Made by a program: the position numbers and the translations under genes
Notes under the pieces: model-generated
The model's database searches: none
The model's input: the letters and a program-made list of their open reading frames with translations, nothing else
What the model was told of the DNA's origin: nothing
Shown here: piece after piece, positions 44,996-53,676 of the stretch
Numbering within the stretch: the first letter of the stretch is position 1
How the letters are laid out: each line of letters starts with the position of its first letter
NCBI RefSeq assembly: GCF_021483235.1
Contig: NZ_JAKEEC010000020.1
Span: 1 to 64,000, forward strand
Length of the DNA: 64,000 nucleotides
Origin: Arthrobacter alkaliphilus
GTDB lineage: Bacteria; Actinomycetota; Actinomycetes; Actinomycetales; Micrococcaceae
Direction: 5' to 3'

Positions 44996-46227
44996 GGTGT
45001 GATGTTTCGCTTCAGTTGCTCGATGTGTTGGCCCAGGTCACCGGAAATACTTGGCAGCGGTTGCGGCACCGGCGGCGCGGGTGCCTGAGTATGGAGAACG
45101 ACGACGACCAAAACCACGAGGATGGCCACTACGAGGCCGGCACCGGTGAACAACGCGGCCCCAGGCTGCAGGCCAAGCAGTTTCCGGTGCCATTGTCCCT
45201 TGGCGGCGGGGCTTGGCGCCGGCGTTCCTGTGCGGTACTCGTCGCTGTCGACCGGGAGCTTGGGGATCAGGACGCGGGTGCCTGCGGGTTGGGTTCCGGC
45301 GCGGGGCAGATAGTTCGGCATGTCGGGAATTCTCTGCGTCATCGCCGTAGTGATACGCGGCAGCGCACCGGGCACGCCGGTGCCGGCGACGGCGGTGAGT
45401 GCTGTTTCGACCTCGCTCGCCGGGGGGCGGTCAGAGGGTTCGGTTGCTGTCATGGCGGCGAGGATGGCGCTCCACTGCGGGCCAAGGCTGTCCGGTATCC
45501 GTGGTGAACGGTGCAGCCGTGCGATGGCTGACTCGACGTTGCTCCCAGGGTACTCGACGGTCCCAGTAAGGCACTCAAGCAGGACCAGTCCGAGGGAGTA
45601 AATATCGCTTTCCACTCCAAGGAGGGCCCCTGTGACTTGTTCCGGACTGAGATACGGGGCAGTTCCCACGGTGGTGCCGGCCGCGGTAAGCCGGGGCCCT
45701 TCGAGCAGGCGAGCGATCCCGAAATCCGCGAGTTTGGTGCGAGGAAAGCTGCCTGGCTGGGGCTCGGACAAAAGGACGTTGGCCGGTTTGATGTCCCGAT
45801 GGATTACCCTTCGTCCATGAAGGTAGGCCAGAGCTGACGCAAGCTCCGCCCCGATCCTGGCAACATCAATGGCGGGCAGGGGACCGCGGCCAAGCCTGGT
45901 GTGCAGGTCTGGCCCGTCGATGAGTTCCATAGACAGGAAGGTCCGGGGCGTGTCCGGGACCGTCGTATCGGTTCCGGCGTCGTACAGCGTTACCAAGGCG
46001 GGGTGGTTGAAAGTGGCCAGGAGCTGCATTTCCGACTCGACCCGGCCCTGACCGTCGACTGCTTCATGGGGCTGGGCGGGAAAAAGCTTCAGCGCAACAT
46101 CACGGCCAAGTTGTTCATCGCGCGCACGGTAAACCACAGCTGTGGCGCCCTGCCCGATCAGGGCAATAATCCGGTATCGTCCAGCAACCAGCGGTACAGG
46201 TGAGCCAGAGAATGAAATCTCGGACAC
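44992..46227 (-). CDS. membrane Ser/Thr protein kinase (PknB-type, no PASTA)
   Basis: 411 residues. All kinase motifs are intact: glycine loop IGQGATAVVYRA (~24), VALKL lysine, HRDIKPANVLL (~140), DFGIAR (~162) and GTAPYLSPEQ (~182). A Pro-rich juxtamembrane linker, one membrane helix (~355-377) and only ~35 outside residues follow; PASTA repeats are absent, so signal input may come through the linked lipoprotein. The GTG at 46227 is chosen for the GGGAG five bases upstream; an ATG at 46299 would add an unusual leader. Confidence 0.85.
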   Translation of the reverse strand: MSEISFSGSPVPLVAGRYRIIALIGQGATAVVYRARDEQLGRDVALKLFPAQPHEAVDGQGRVESEMQLLATFNHPALVTLYDAGTDTTVPDTPRTFLSMELIDGPDLHTRLGRGPLPAIDVARIGAELASALAYLHGRRVIHRDIKPANVLLSEPQPGSFPRTKLADFGIARLLEGPRLTAAGTTVGTAPYLSPEQVTGALLGVESDIYSLGLVLLECLTGTVEYPGSNVESAIARLHRSPRIPDSLGPQWSAILAAMTATEPSDRPPASEVETALTAVAGTGVPGALPRITTAMTQRIPDMPNYLPRAGTQPAGTRVLIPKLPVDSDEYRTGTPAPSPAAKGQWHRKLLGLQPGAALFTGAGLVVAILVVLVVVVLHTQAPAPPVPQPLPSISGDLGQHIEQLKRNITP

Positions 46228-46413
46228 TGTGACTCCCACTTCCTGTAAACGGTGAACCCCCGCGGCGACTAAGTGCGCCCGGGGCATGGCGTCGGCCACG
46301 ATGAAACCTGGTCAACTCCAAGCCTCATCCTACGTTCTACCCGTTACCCGTCCTTCAGCAGCGAAGAGGCATTTCGTCGTGCGGCCTGCATGACCAAGAA
46401 CCTCTCCGCTGGT

Positions 46414-47814
46414 TTACCTGGACCTCCTGTCGATGAGATCCACTTCGAATCGCCTGAACAGGAGGATGGCTGTGGCGCCGAATCCCACGCAGAGCCCGAG
46501 CCACACTCCGTATCCCTGCCAATGCAGCACGTGGGCGGCGAAGACCATGACGGGTACCCCGATGGCCCAGTAGCCGATCAGGGTGGCCTTGAGGCTTGAG
46601 CCCGTGTTGCCGAGGCCCCGAAGGAGGCCCACGCAGACGTTCTGGCCTCCCTTGAAGTATTGGTGGGCGACCGCGAACCAGAGGAGACCCGTCGCGGTGG
46701 CCACAACCTCGGCGCCATCGCTTGCATGAAGGAACGGAGCCAGAACAAGGCCCGGCGCCGCGATGTACAACAACCCGAAGAAAGTCATGGCCGCCGCGCT
46801 GACCGTGAGGGCACGGTGACCGATCTGGCCGGCCTCGGCTATGTCTCCGCGACCGATGGATTTGCTCACCAGCACGGACGATCCTTGAGAGAGCCCGATA
46901 TTGAGCTGGTAGACGATGTAGGCGAGCTGGTTCACGACGTTGCTGGCCGCAAGCATGACGGGTCCGAACCCGCCCATCATGACGGTCGCGATGGAAGTGA
47001 CCGCGGCTTCGTTACCGTAGGTGAGGGCGATCGGCGTGCCCATCTTGGCGATTCGGGCGACGCTCTGACGGTCGCAATTCCACCAGTCGAGAACGAGCAA
47101 GCCGCTGAGTCGAGTGTCTCGACGAACGCGCGAGTAGAAAACGGCGAGGGTAAACACTTGTACACATGTGGTTGACAGGCCAACGCCTGTGACTCCGAGA
47201 GCGGGGACGCCGAACCAGCCGTAGATGAACACCGCATTGAGGAAGGCGTTCACGCCGATCGAGACGATCGTCACCTTAAGCAGCGATCCCGGCCGGTGCA
47301 TTCCGACGGCGAACTGCCGGAGCACGTTCAGCCAGAGCATTGGAAGGAGCCCGGGCGCGAGAGCGATCATCATGGGCCGCGCGAGGGCGAGGACGTCATC
47401 GCCGAGGCCGAAGTACTGCATCACGAAGCTGAGCCCGATAAGGACCGCGGCCGCGGCGATCCCAACGATGGTAGCGACGAGGAACGCGGATCGCACGAGG
47501 TCCCTGATTTCACCGCGGGCCAGGTCGTCGAGGTCGTGGCCTCCTGTGCGTTTCTCGCTGCGCCCGAGCGCGCCGGCGATCTGGTTGCCGACGCCGGTAA
47601 CCATGCCCACGCACATCGTGCGGAATTGATTGTAGAGCAGTATTGCCAGACCGCCGGCGGCGACGGCGACAACGCCGATGAGGCCCATCATGGCCAGATC
47701 GACCGTGGTCAGGGCGACCTGTGCGAGCTGGATACCGGCGATTGGCATCGAGAGGGCCACGACGGCCCGGTAGTTGCGCAGGCGCGTGCGGGAGTCGTGA
47801 AGCAGGCTGGCCAT
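46414..47814 (-). CDS. MATE family efflux transporter
   Basis: 466 residues, 12 membrane helices, MATE/MOP type (IAGIQLAQVALTTVDLAMMG, GLSQGSSVLVSKSIGRGD, LRGLGNTGSSLKATLIGY). The ATG at 47814 overlaps the cysteine-synthase-like stop by one base (TGATG), so the long upstream frame is discarded. As the last gene of an iron-boxed SbnB-SbnH-SbnA operon, it is the probable exporter of the metallophore made there (inference). Confidence 0.82.
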   Translation of the reverse strand: MASLLHDSRTRLRNYRAVVALSMPIAGIQLAQVALTTVDLAMMGLIGVVAVAAGGLAILLYNQFRTMCVGMVTGVGNQIAGALGRSEKRTGGHDLDDLARGEIRDLVRSAFLVATIVGIAAAAVLIGLSFVMQYFGLGDDVLALARPMMIALAPGLLPMLWLNVLRQFAVGMHRPGSLLKVTIVSIGVNAFLNAVFIYGWFGVPALGVTGVGLSTTCVQVFTLAVFYSRVRRDTRLSGLLVLDWWNCDRQSVARIAKMGTPIALTYGNEAAVTSIATVMMGGFGPVMLAASNVVNQLAYIVYQLNIGLSQGSSVLVSKSIGRGDIAEAGQIGHRALTVSAAAMTFFGLLYIAAPGLVLAPFLHASDGAEVVATATGLLWFAVAHQYFKGGQNVCVGLLRGLGNTGSSLKATLIGYWAIGVPVMVFAAHVLHWQGYGVWLGLCVGFGATAILLFRRFEVDLIDRRSR

Positions 47815-48884
47815 CAGGCGCTCATCCCGAGGCTGCGGTCGTTTTCGGCGATACTGACGGAGTCTGAGTAGGCGTTGAGCAGACGGTAGTACCTCCGGTG
47901 GGCGAAGTCCGAGAGGAGGTCCCGATCGTAGAGCCAGTCGTCGTTGTAGATCGTGTCGAGGTATTTCTCGCCGGAGTCGCAGACGAGGACGACGACGGTG
48001 CTCCCCGCAGGGAAGAGAGCGAGCCGCTTGAGTGCGACGCTCACGCACGAGCCTGCCGAGCCGCCCACGAGCAGCCCGGTGCGCCTTGCGACGACTCGTG
48101 CGGCGGTGAAGGCGTCGATGTCTTTGACTTTGACGCCTTCGTCGATCATGGAGTAGTCGACGTTCGAGCCGATGGTGAAGCCTTCAGGGGCTCCTGCACC
48201 GCTTTGCCAGTATTTGCCTCCTGGGCCGCCGAAGATGATCGATCCGACGGGTTCGACGCCGATCGTTGTGAACGCGGCTCCTCGTCGCCGGAGCTCCCTG
48301 GCGGTGCCACACATGGACCCGCCGGTGCCGACGGCGCCGATGAGGTAGTCGATTTGAGGCAGGGCGTCGAGCAGCTCGCCGGCGAGCCCGGTGTAGCCCC
48401 CGCTGTTTCCGAGGTTATTGTGCTGGTCCGGGCGGAACGCTCCTGTACGGGTCGCGATCTCGTCGGCGACGCGACGGCGCTCCACCGTGCTGGGCCCCGT
48501 GGTGTTCTTGGAATCGACGAACACGAGCTCAGCGCCCATGGCCGCCATCGCGCGCAGTTTGTCCTTGCTCGCGTGGCCGTCCACAACGGCCGTGAAGCGG
48601 TACCCACGTTCGAGGGCCACCAGTGCCAAGCCGAGACCCGTATTGCCTGATGTCGGTTCAACGATGTGCCCGCCGGGTTTGAGCTTCCCGGATTGCTCGG
48701 CGTCGAGGACCATCTGTCGTGCCATGCGCACTTTGCCGGAGCCCGTGGGATTGAACTGCTCGAGTTTGAGCAGAAGTCGCGTGCCCGAGCCGGTTCGGGT
48801 GAACTCGAGCAGAGGGGTGTTGCCGATGAGGTCCGAGGCGTACTGGGATATGTGGGGGTAGGTGCGGCTGAGGGTGGCCACCAT
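47814..48884 (-). CDS. SbnA-like PLP enzyme of 2,3-diaminopropionate synthesis
   Basis: 356 residues, fold type II PLP enzyme of the cysteine synthase family. The PLP lysine is in NPTGSGKVRMA (~51), EPTSGNTGLGLA (~78) binds substrate, and GAVGTGGSMCG (~186) holds the phosphate. Linked to an SbnB-like dehydrogenase, it best matches SbnA, which condenses O-phosphoserine with glutamate on the way to L-2,3-diaminopropionate. AAAGGA precedes the ATG. A housekeeping cysteine synthase is unlikely in this context. Confidence 0.78.
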   Translation of the reverse strand: MVATLSRTYPHISQYASDLIGNTPLLEFTRTGSGTRLLLKLEQFNPTGSGKVRMARQMVLDAEQSGKLKPGGHIVEPTSGNTGLGLALVALERGYRFTAVVDGHASKDKLRAMAAMGAELVFVDSKNTTGPSTVERRRVADEIATRTGAFRPDQHNNLGNSGGYTGLAGELLDALPQIDYLIGAVGTGGSMCGTARELRRRGAAFTTIGVEPVGSIIFGGPGGKYWQSGAGAPEGFTIGSNVDYSMIDEGVKVKDIDAFTAARVVARRTGLLVGGSAGSCVSVALKRLALFPAGSTVVVLVCDSGEKYLDTIYNDDWLYDRDLLSDFAHRRYYRLLNAYSDSVSIAENDRSLGMSA

Positions 48885-48905
48885 GTGAGGGTTCCTTTGT
48901 CGGTG

Positions 48906-50228
48906 TCAGGGGGTGTCGGTACGCGAGAGGTAACGGCCGTCCGCGCGCTCGAGAATGATCTTGGGTGGGAGAGGGAGCTGGTGGAATTCGCTCTCGTTCT
49001 TGTCCATTTGGTAGCCGGCGGTGTTCGGATAGATGAGCAGGTCTCCGTACACAGGCGTGCGAGGGAACGAAATCTTACGCCAGGTGAGCACGTCGTATTC
49101 CATGCAGCTCGCGCCGCCGACAAACGCCACAACAGGACACTCGTCGTCCGTCGAACCGGCTTGCCAGAGGATCGGCTCGGGCAGGAACTCGCTGTTCTTC
49201 CATTGCTCGGAAATACTCATACTGAGTCCACCGACGGTGACCACTCCATGGTCACCGCGCTCCTTGTACCCGTGAACGGGGAACACGGAGAATCCCGTCT
49301 GGTCGAGCAGTGCGCGGCCCGGCTCGAGGTACAGCTGAGTGCCGGTCTCGGCGAACCGCGAACCGACTCGATCGAGGATCGCGGCGAGCATGTCGGCTCC
49401 GGCGGGTCCTTGGTGGTAGGGGTAGAACTTCGCGAACTGCTTGCCGGCATGGAACCAATCGTCCGTGTACTCGTCCTGGAACTGCTGCCATACCTCCGCC
49501 TCGAAGTAGCTGCAGGCGAAGCCGCCGCCGATCGAGACGGCGGTCGCGGCGAGACCTTGGGCACGGGCCTCGAGGCACGCATCGATGAGCCGGGCCGCCA
49601 GTTCGACGCGAGGCTCGACCTGGTACCCGTCGAGATGGAACGAGAAGCCGCACATCGTGACGGTATCGACCATCTCGACGCAGCGTGCCAGAGCTTGACG
49701 GAGCTGGTCCGGATCGAGTCCGAAGCGACTGGCCGGGTTCGCTTCGGGCAGGACGCGCAGCATGATGCGCGCGGGGATGCCGAGGGCGATAAGCCGGTCG
49801 AGTTCATCGAGGTTGTCGACGGCGATGATGCACCGTTGCCGGGCGGCGAGCCACAGCAGCTCGTGTGCCTTCGCGGCTCCGGTCACCACAATGTCTTCGC
49901 CGCGTACACCGTGCGCGAGGGCGTTCACAAGCTCGGGCGAGCTTGCGACGTCGACCCCGGCCCCGTGCTTGACGCACTCGGGCAGCCATGCGCCGGCCTT
50001 GTTGGCCTTTTTGCCAAAGTAGGTCTGCCCGGCCACTCCCGCGCCGCGCAGGGCAGCTTGGAAGGCCTCGAGGTTTTCGCCGAAACTCGCGGGACTGATG
50101 ACGTGGAACGGGCCGTTCACGGACCGCGCGAGGTCCTTCAGCAGGAACGGGTCGGCCTGGGCTTCCAGCGCCCAGCTCGACTGGATCGCAGGCAGCGCAA
50201 CCGCGCACGCGGTCTGTGTCAGCGCCAC
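48906..50228 (-). CDS. SbnH-like PLP decarboxylase (fold type III)
   Basis: 440 residues of the diaminopimelate/ornithine decarboxylase family. PLP lysine in YFGKKANKAGAW (~70), HLDGYQVEPR (~197), IGGGFACSYFE (~232), EPGRALLDQTG (~302) and the active-site Cys in GGASCMEYD (~370). SbnH decarboxylates a citryl-diaminopropionate intermediate in staphyloferrin B synthesis; here the substrate is probably a diaminopropionate adduct, since a free-lysine pathway is not otherwise indicated. The GTG at 50228 overlaps the SbnB-like end by 10 bases with GGAGG upstream. Confidence 0.78.
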   Translation of the reverse strand: MALTQTACAVALPAIQSSWALEAQADPFLLKDLARSVNGPFHVISPASFGENLEAFQAALRGAGVAGQTYFGKKANKAGAWLPECVKHGAGVDVASSPELVNALAHGVRGEDIVVTGAAKAHELLWLAARQRCIIAVDNLDELDRLIALGIPARIMLRVLPEANPASRFGLDPDQLRQALARCVEMVDTVTMCGFSFHLDGYQVEPRVELAARLIDACLEARAQGLAATAVSIGGGFACSYFEAEVWQQFQDEYTDDWFHAGKQFAKFYPYHQGPAGADMLAAILDRVGSRFAETGTQLYLEPGRALLDQTGFSVFPVHGYKERGDHGVVTVGGLSMSISEQWKNSEFLPEPILWQAGSTDDECPVVAFVGGASCMEYDVLTWRKISFPRTPVYGDLLIYPNTAGYQMDKNESEFHQLPLPPKIILERADGRYLSRTDTP

Positions 50229-51184
50229 AGGTTGACCTCCTGGCCGCGGCCTGCCGCGATCGCCCGGGTTGCGAGCGTGTGTGCAACGGGGATGTCTGTG
50301 ATGATCATGCCGCTTGAGAAGGCGAAGACGCGATCGGTTTCGGAACGGCGGCCTGGGGCCTTCCCGGCCAGGATGTCGGGCAGTTCGGCGTCGACGTGGG
50401 CCTTGCCGCTGTTGCCCGCGAGCCGGGTCCCGGTCACGCCAAGCTGGCCGGTGTTCGTCGCGAGGGTGTAATCGGCATCTTGGAGGGCGCCGGACGCGAC
50501 GCCCTTGCTCGCGACCGAGATGAGCAGGCCGCCGGGTTCAAGCCAGCTTGTTTGGACCTGCGGGTGCGCGGCACGCCCGGAGGCGGCCACGACGATGTCG
50601 GAGGACGCGACCGCTGAGGGGACGTCCTCGACGAGCTCGATTTCCCGGTCCGGGAACTGCTCAGCGAAGGTCTTGAGGGACAACGCGATACCGTCCGGAT
50701 GCGTGCCGAAGAGCCGCAGATGTTCGAGCTCGGGCAACGCTGTGAGCAGATAGGGCAGCGTGTTGACCCCTTGGACGCCTGTGCCGATCATGAGGGCCGA
50801 TGTGGCACCGGGCTTGGCACAGGCCCGAGCAATAAGAGCCGTCGTTGCCGGGGTGCGCGACGCCCCCACACGCTGGCAGTCCATGAGAGCGAACGGCAGA
50901 CCGGTGTCGTCGTCGTACAGGCTGATCGTCGTGTAGTACTTCTCGTTGGTCGTCGAGCCCTGCCGGTACGAGGTCTTGAAGCCGAGCTGTTCCAGATTCC
51001 CGTCGTAACCGAGCATCGAATAAGACACCGAGTCGCGGCTCTCCTCGGGCAGGGGAAGCATGAGCTTCGTGGGGCATCGCGAACGGCCTTCGGCATAGGC
51101 GATGTACGCGTCTTCAACAGCGCCGATAACGTCCTGCGGTGAGACGTGCAAATCGGCCAGATCACTGCGGGTCAAGATGTGCAT
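50219..51184 (-). CDS. SbnB-like ornithine cyclodeaminase family dehydrogenase
   Basis: 321 residues. NAD-binding core MIGTGVQGVNTLPYLL (~129), KTSYRQGSTTNEKYYTTISLYD (~70), and TDRVFAFSSGMIITDIP near the end fit the ornithine cyclodeaminase/mu-crystallin family; with the SbnA-like neighbour it is best read as SbnB, which oxidatively releases L-2,3-diaminopropionate and 2-oxoglutarate. The ATG at 51184 has CGGAGA six bases upstream; a TTG at 51190 is less likely. First gene of the operon, with an iron box at 51250-51268 in its upstream region. Confidence 0.78.
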   Translation of the reverse strand: MHILTRSDLADLHVSPQDVIGAVEDAYIAYAEGRSRCPTKLMLPLPEESRDSVSYSMLGYDGNLEQLGFKTSYRQGSTTNEKYYTTISLYDDDTGLPFALMDCQRVGASRTPATTALIARACAKPGATSALMIGTGVQGVNTLPYLLTALPELEHLRLFGTHPDGIALSLKTFAEQFPDREIELVEDVPSAVASSDIVVAASGRAAHPQVQTSWLEPGGLLISVASKGVASGALQDADYTLATNTGQLGVTGTRLAGNSGKAHVDAELPDILAGKAPGRRSETDRVFAFSSGMIITDIPVAHTLATRAIAAGRGQEVNLWR

Positions 51185-51249
51185 GAGCAATCTCCGGATC
51201 GTAGGGGGGTGCCTTGACCGGGGAAGTAAACAGAAGCCCGGCGGCTTGA

Positions 51250-51268
51250 TGAGGTTAGCCTTACCTAA
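51250..51268 (-). promoter_or_regulatory. DtxR/IdeR-type iron box 1
   Basis: Matches the 19-base consensus TTAGGTTAGGCTAACCTAA at 16 positions (TGAGGTTAGCCTTACCTAA as read on the plus strand). It lies 66 bases before the SbnB-like ATG, where a DtxR/IdeR/DmdR repressor with Fe2+ would block the operon. Confidence 0.75.
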
Positions 51269-51322
51269 GTGACTTGTGCAAACCTGATCTTTTTCGCTGA
51301 TGCCGGGGAATTAATGAATTAG

Positions 51323-51350
51323 TTGACAAAAAGCTTGCGTATTTCATAGC
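51323..51350 (+). promoter_or_regulatory. promoter of the metallophore uptake operon
   Basis: TTGACA at 51323-51328 and a weak -10 CATAGC at 51345-51350, 16 bases apart. The expected start near 51357 is immediately before iron box 2. Confidence 0.5.
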
Positions 51351-51361
51351 CTACCCGGAGC

Positions 51362-51380
51362 TAAGGAAAGGCTAACCTAA
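51362..51380 (+). promoter_or_regulatory. DtxR/IdeR-type iron box 2 overlapping the ribosome site
   Basis: The minus-strand reading TTAGGTTAGCCTTTCCTTA fits the iron-box consensus at 15 of 19 positions. It covers AAGGAAAGG, the only ribosome site before the ATG at 51383, so operator and ribosome site share bases. Confidence 0.7.
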
Positions 51381-51382
51381 AT

Positions 51383-52561
51383 ATGACACCCAAACGACGC
51401 GTGTGGACGAAGGCGCTGGCAGCGCTTGTCGCCGGCGCACTCCTGAGCTTGACGGCCTGTTCTTCCGGGCAGAGCGGGAGCGCTCCCACCGCGAGCAGTT
51501 CGCCCACGCAGCAACAGGTCACCGATGTCCTCGGTCGGACGGTCACGGTTCCCGCGCCTGCCAAGCGTGTCCTTCTCGACGGTGGCCGCATGCTCTATAC
51601 GACCGCTCTGCTGAACAAGAAGGACCCCTTGGCGGGTATCGTCGGCATGCCCAAAGACCTCGAGCAGAACGACCCTGACACGCTTGCGCAGTACCGCAAG
51701 CAATTCCCAGACATAGACAAGATCCCCAGGACTGGCCAAGTGTATGACGGGTCGTTCTCGGCTGAAACCGCGATCAAGCTGAATCCGGATATCTTCGTGA
51801 TCAGCGCAGCGAATTATCAGATTGCCGTTGACGCCGGAGTCATCAAGACTCTCGAGGGAGCCGGGATCCCAACCGTTGTGGTCGACTACTTCGTCGATCC
51901 GCTCAAGAACACCCTCCCGAGCGTCCAGCTCATGGGCAAGGTCCTCGGGCATACCGCCGAAGCCGAGGCGTTCACCAAGAAATACCAGTCCGTGGTGGAC
52001 ATGGTCAGTGAGCGACTCAAAAAGTCCGGGCAACCCGCGACGCCGACGCTGCTGTGGCGAGCACCGGGCTACTTCGATTGCTGCTCAAGCTTCGCCAAGT
52101 CCAATCTGGGCCAGCTGGTGACCTTCGCCGGCGGGACGAACATCGCCGATGACATCCTTACAACCAAGCAAGGAATGCTGTCCCCCGAGGCGGTCATCAA
52201 GAAGAACCCGCAGGTCATCATCGCCACCGGCGCCAACTGGGCCCCCGGAACACCCGCCAAGCCAGGCAGCTTCATCCCCTTCGGTTACCAGGAGTCTCCG
52301 GAACACGCCAAAGACCAGCTGAGCGCGATCGTCGGCAAGCAGACCGGTTTCGACAGCATCTCCGCCGTTCAAAACCACCGTGCGTACGCGGTGTGGCACC
52401 ACTTCTATGACTCGCCCTACAACTACCTCGCGATCGCGTGGTTCGCGAAGTGGATGCATCCGGACCTGTTCGCCGATGTCGATCCCACAGCGATGATCAA
52501 GGAACTGCACAGCAGCTTCCTGCCGGTGCCGTACAACGGGACCTTCTGGACAAATTCCTGA
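51383..52561 (+). CDS. iron-siderophore ABC transporter substrate-binding lipoprotein
   Basis: 392 residues. Signal peptide with lipobox LSLTACSS (Cys ~26), then a FecB/FhuD-like periplasmic-binding fold: VTDVLGRTVTVPAPAKRVLL (~46) is the family's opening motif, and the long central helix and second lobe follow. It binds a ferric (or other metal) chelate outside the membrane. First gene of the uptake operon; the iron boxes indicate induction by iron shortage. Confidence 0.88.
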   Translation: MTPKRRVWTKALAALVAGALLSLTACSSGQSGSAPTASSSPTQQQVTDVLGRTVTVPAPAKRVLLDGGRMLYTTALLNKKDPLAGIVGMPKDLEQNDPDTLAQYRKQFPDIDKIPRTGQVYDGSFSAETAIKLNPDIFVISAANYQIAVDAGVIKTLEGAGIPTVVVDYFVDPLKNTLPSVQLMGKVLGHTAEAEAFTKKYQSVVDMVSERLKKSGQPATPTLLWRAPGYFDCCSSFAKSNLGQLVTFAGGTNIADDILTTKQGMLSPEAVIKKNPQVIIATGANWAPGTPAKPGSFIPFGYQESPEHAKDQLSAIVGKQTGFDSISAVQNHRAYAVWHHFYDSPYNYLAIAWFAKWMHPDLFADVDPTAMIKELHSSFLPVPYNGTFWTNS

Positions 52562-53676
52562 TGACCCACCAGGTAACCGAGTCCGTATTGGTGAACGAAC
52601 TGGCTGACCCGGACACGACGATGCGGGACCGCGCCTCAGGCGCGGTCCGCGCACACCGTCAAACACTTCTCCGCAAGCGCCTGACCGTGGCCGCACTAAG
52701 TGTTCTCACGATCGCCATGATTGCCGCCGACATCGCGATCGGCAGTCGCGGACTGGAGCTCGGGGAAACAATCCGGACGCTCTTCGCGCCCGGGTCCTCC
52801 CCGTCGGTCGATGTCAAGATCGTCTGGGAACTCAGAATGCCGATGACCGCCACCGCGGTCCTCGTCGGGGCCGCGTTGTCTTTGGCCGGGGCCCAGATGC
52901 AGACCGTCCTCAACAACCCGCTGGCCGAGCCATACACGCTAGGCGTCTCCGCGGCCGCGAGTTTTGGTGCAGCCCTCAGCTTGGTCCTCGGTTTCTCGGC
53001 ACTCCCGTTCGGAGAGCTGTTGGGCACCGCCGGAACGGCATGGGTGTTCGCCATCGGCAGCAGCGCCGTGATCATCGCAGTCAACGCCGCCCGCGGCGCG
53101 CAGACCGAGACCATCGTTCTACTCGGCATCGCGATGGTGTTCCTCTTCAGCTCCTTGCTGGCACTCATGCAATACATCGCCTCCGAAGCCCAGCTCCAAC
53201 AGGTGGTCTTCTGGACCCTCGGCAGCCTCGGCCGGGCCCGCTGGCCCCAAGTAGGGCTCCTGGCGGCCGTTATCATGATCGCCATCCCCGCCCTCATGCG
53301 GCTATCTCCCCAGCTGACAGCCATGCGCCTTGGAGACGAACGCGCCCGGGCGCTCGGCGTCCCCGTGGTGCGGCTGCGGATCTTCGTCCTCGCCGGACTC
53401 TCCGTCGTCGCCGCGACCGCAGTATCGATCGCCGGGAGCATCGCTTTCATCGGGATGGTCGGCCCGCATGTAGCCCGCATGCTCGTGGGCGAAAGCCACC
53501 GCTACTTCCTCGCCACATCGGTCCTCACCGGCTCGATCGTGCTGTGCGGCTCTTCGCTCGTGGCCAAGCTCATCATTCCCGGCGTGATCCTGCCCGTCGG
53601 CATCATCACCTCGATCATTGGCGTCCCGGTATTCCTCAGCCTCATCCTTTCCAGGCGGCGAACACTATGGGCATAG
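52561..53676 (+). CDS. FecCD-type ABC permease
   Basis: 371 residues, ~9-10 membrane helices. LSLAGAQMQTVLNNPLAEPYTLGVSAAASFGAAL and GSIAFIGMVGPHVARMLVG are the hallmark stretches of FecCD/BtuC permeases (first one abbreviated here by ends LSLAGAQMQT and SAAASFGAAL). The ATG at 52561 shares one base with the upstream stop (TGATG). As no second permease is present it should form a homodimer. Confidence 0.9.
   Translation: MTHQVTESVLVNELADPDTTMRDRASGAVRAHRQTLLRKRLTVAALSVLTIAMIAADIAIGSRGLELGETIRTLFAPGSSPSVDVKIVWELRMPMTATAVLVGAALSLAGAQMQTVLNNPLAEPYTLGVSAAASFGAALSLVLGFSALPFGELLGTAGTAWVFAIGSSAVIIAVNAARGAQTETIVLLGIAMVFLFSSLLALMQYIASEAQLQQVVFWTLGSLGRARWPQVGLLAAVIMIAIPALMRLSPQLTAMRLGDERARALGVPVVRLRIFVLAGLSVVAATAVSIAGSIAFIGMVGPHVARMLVGESHRYFLATSVLTGSIVLCGSSLVAKLIIPGVILPVGIITSIIGVPVFLSLILSRRRTLWA

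Noticed and set aside
47815-48048. N-terminal extension of the MATE gene
   Set aside because: The added residues are a shadow of the SbnA-like gene in another frame; the ATG at 47814 coincides with the upstream stop.
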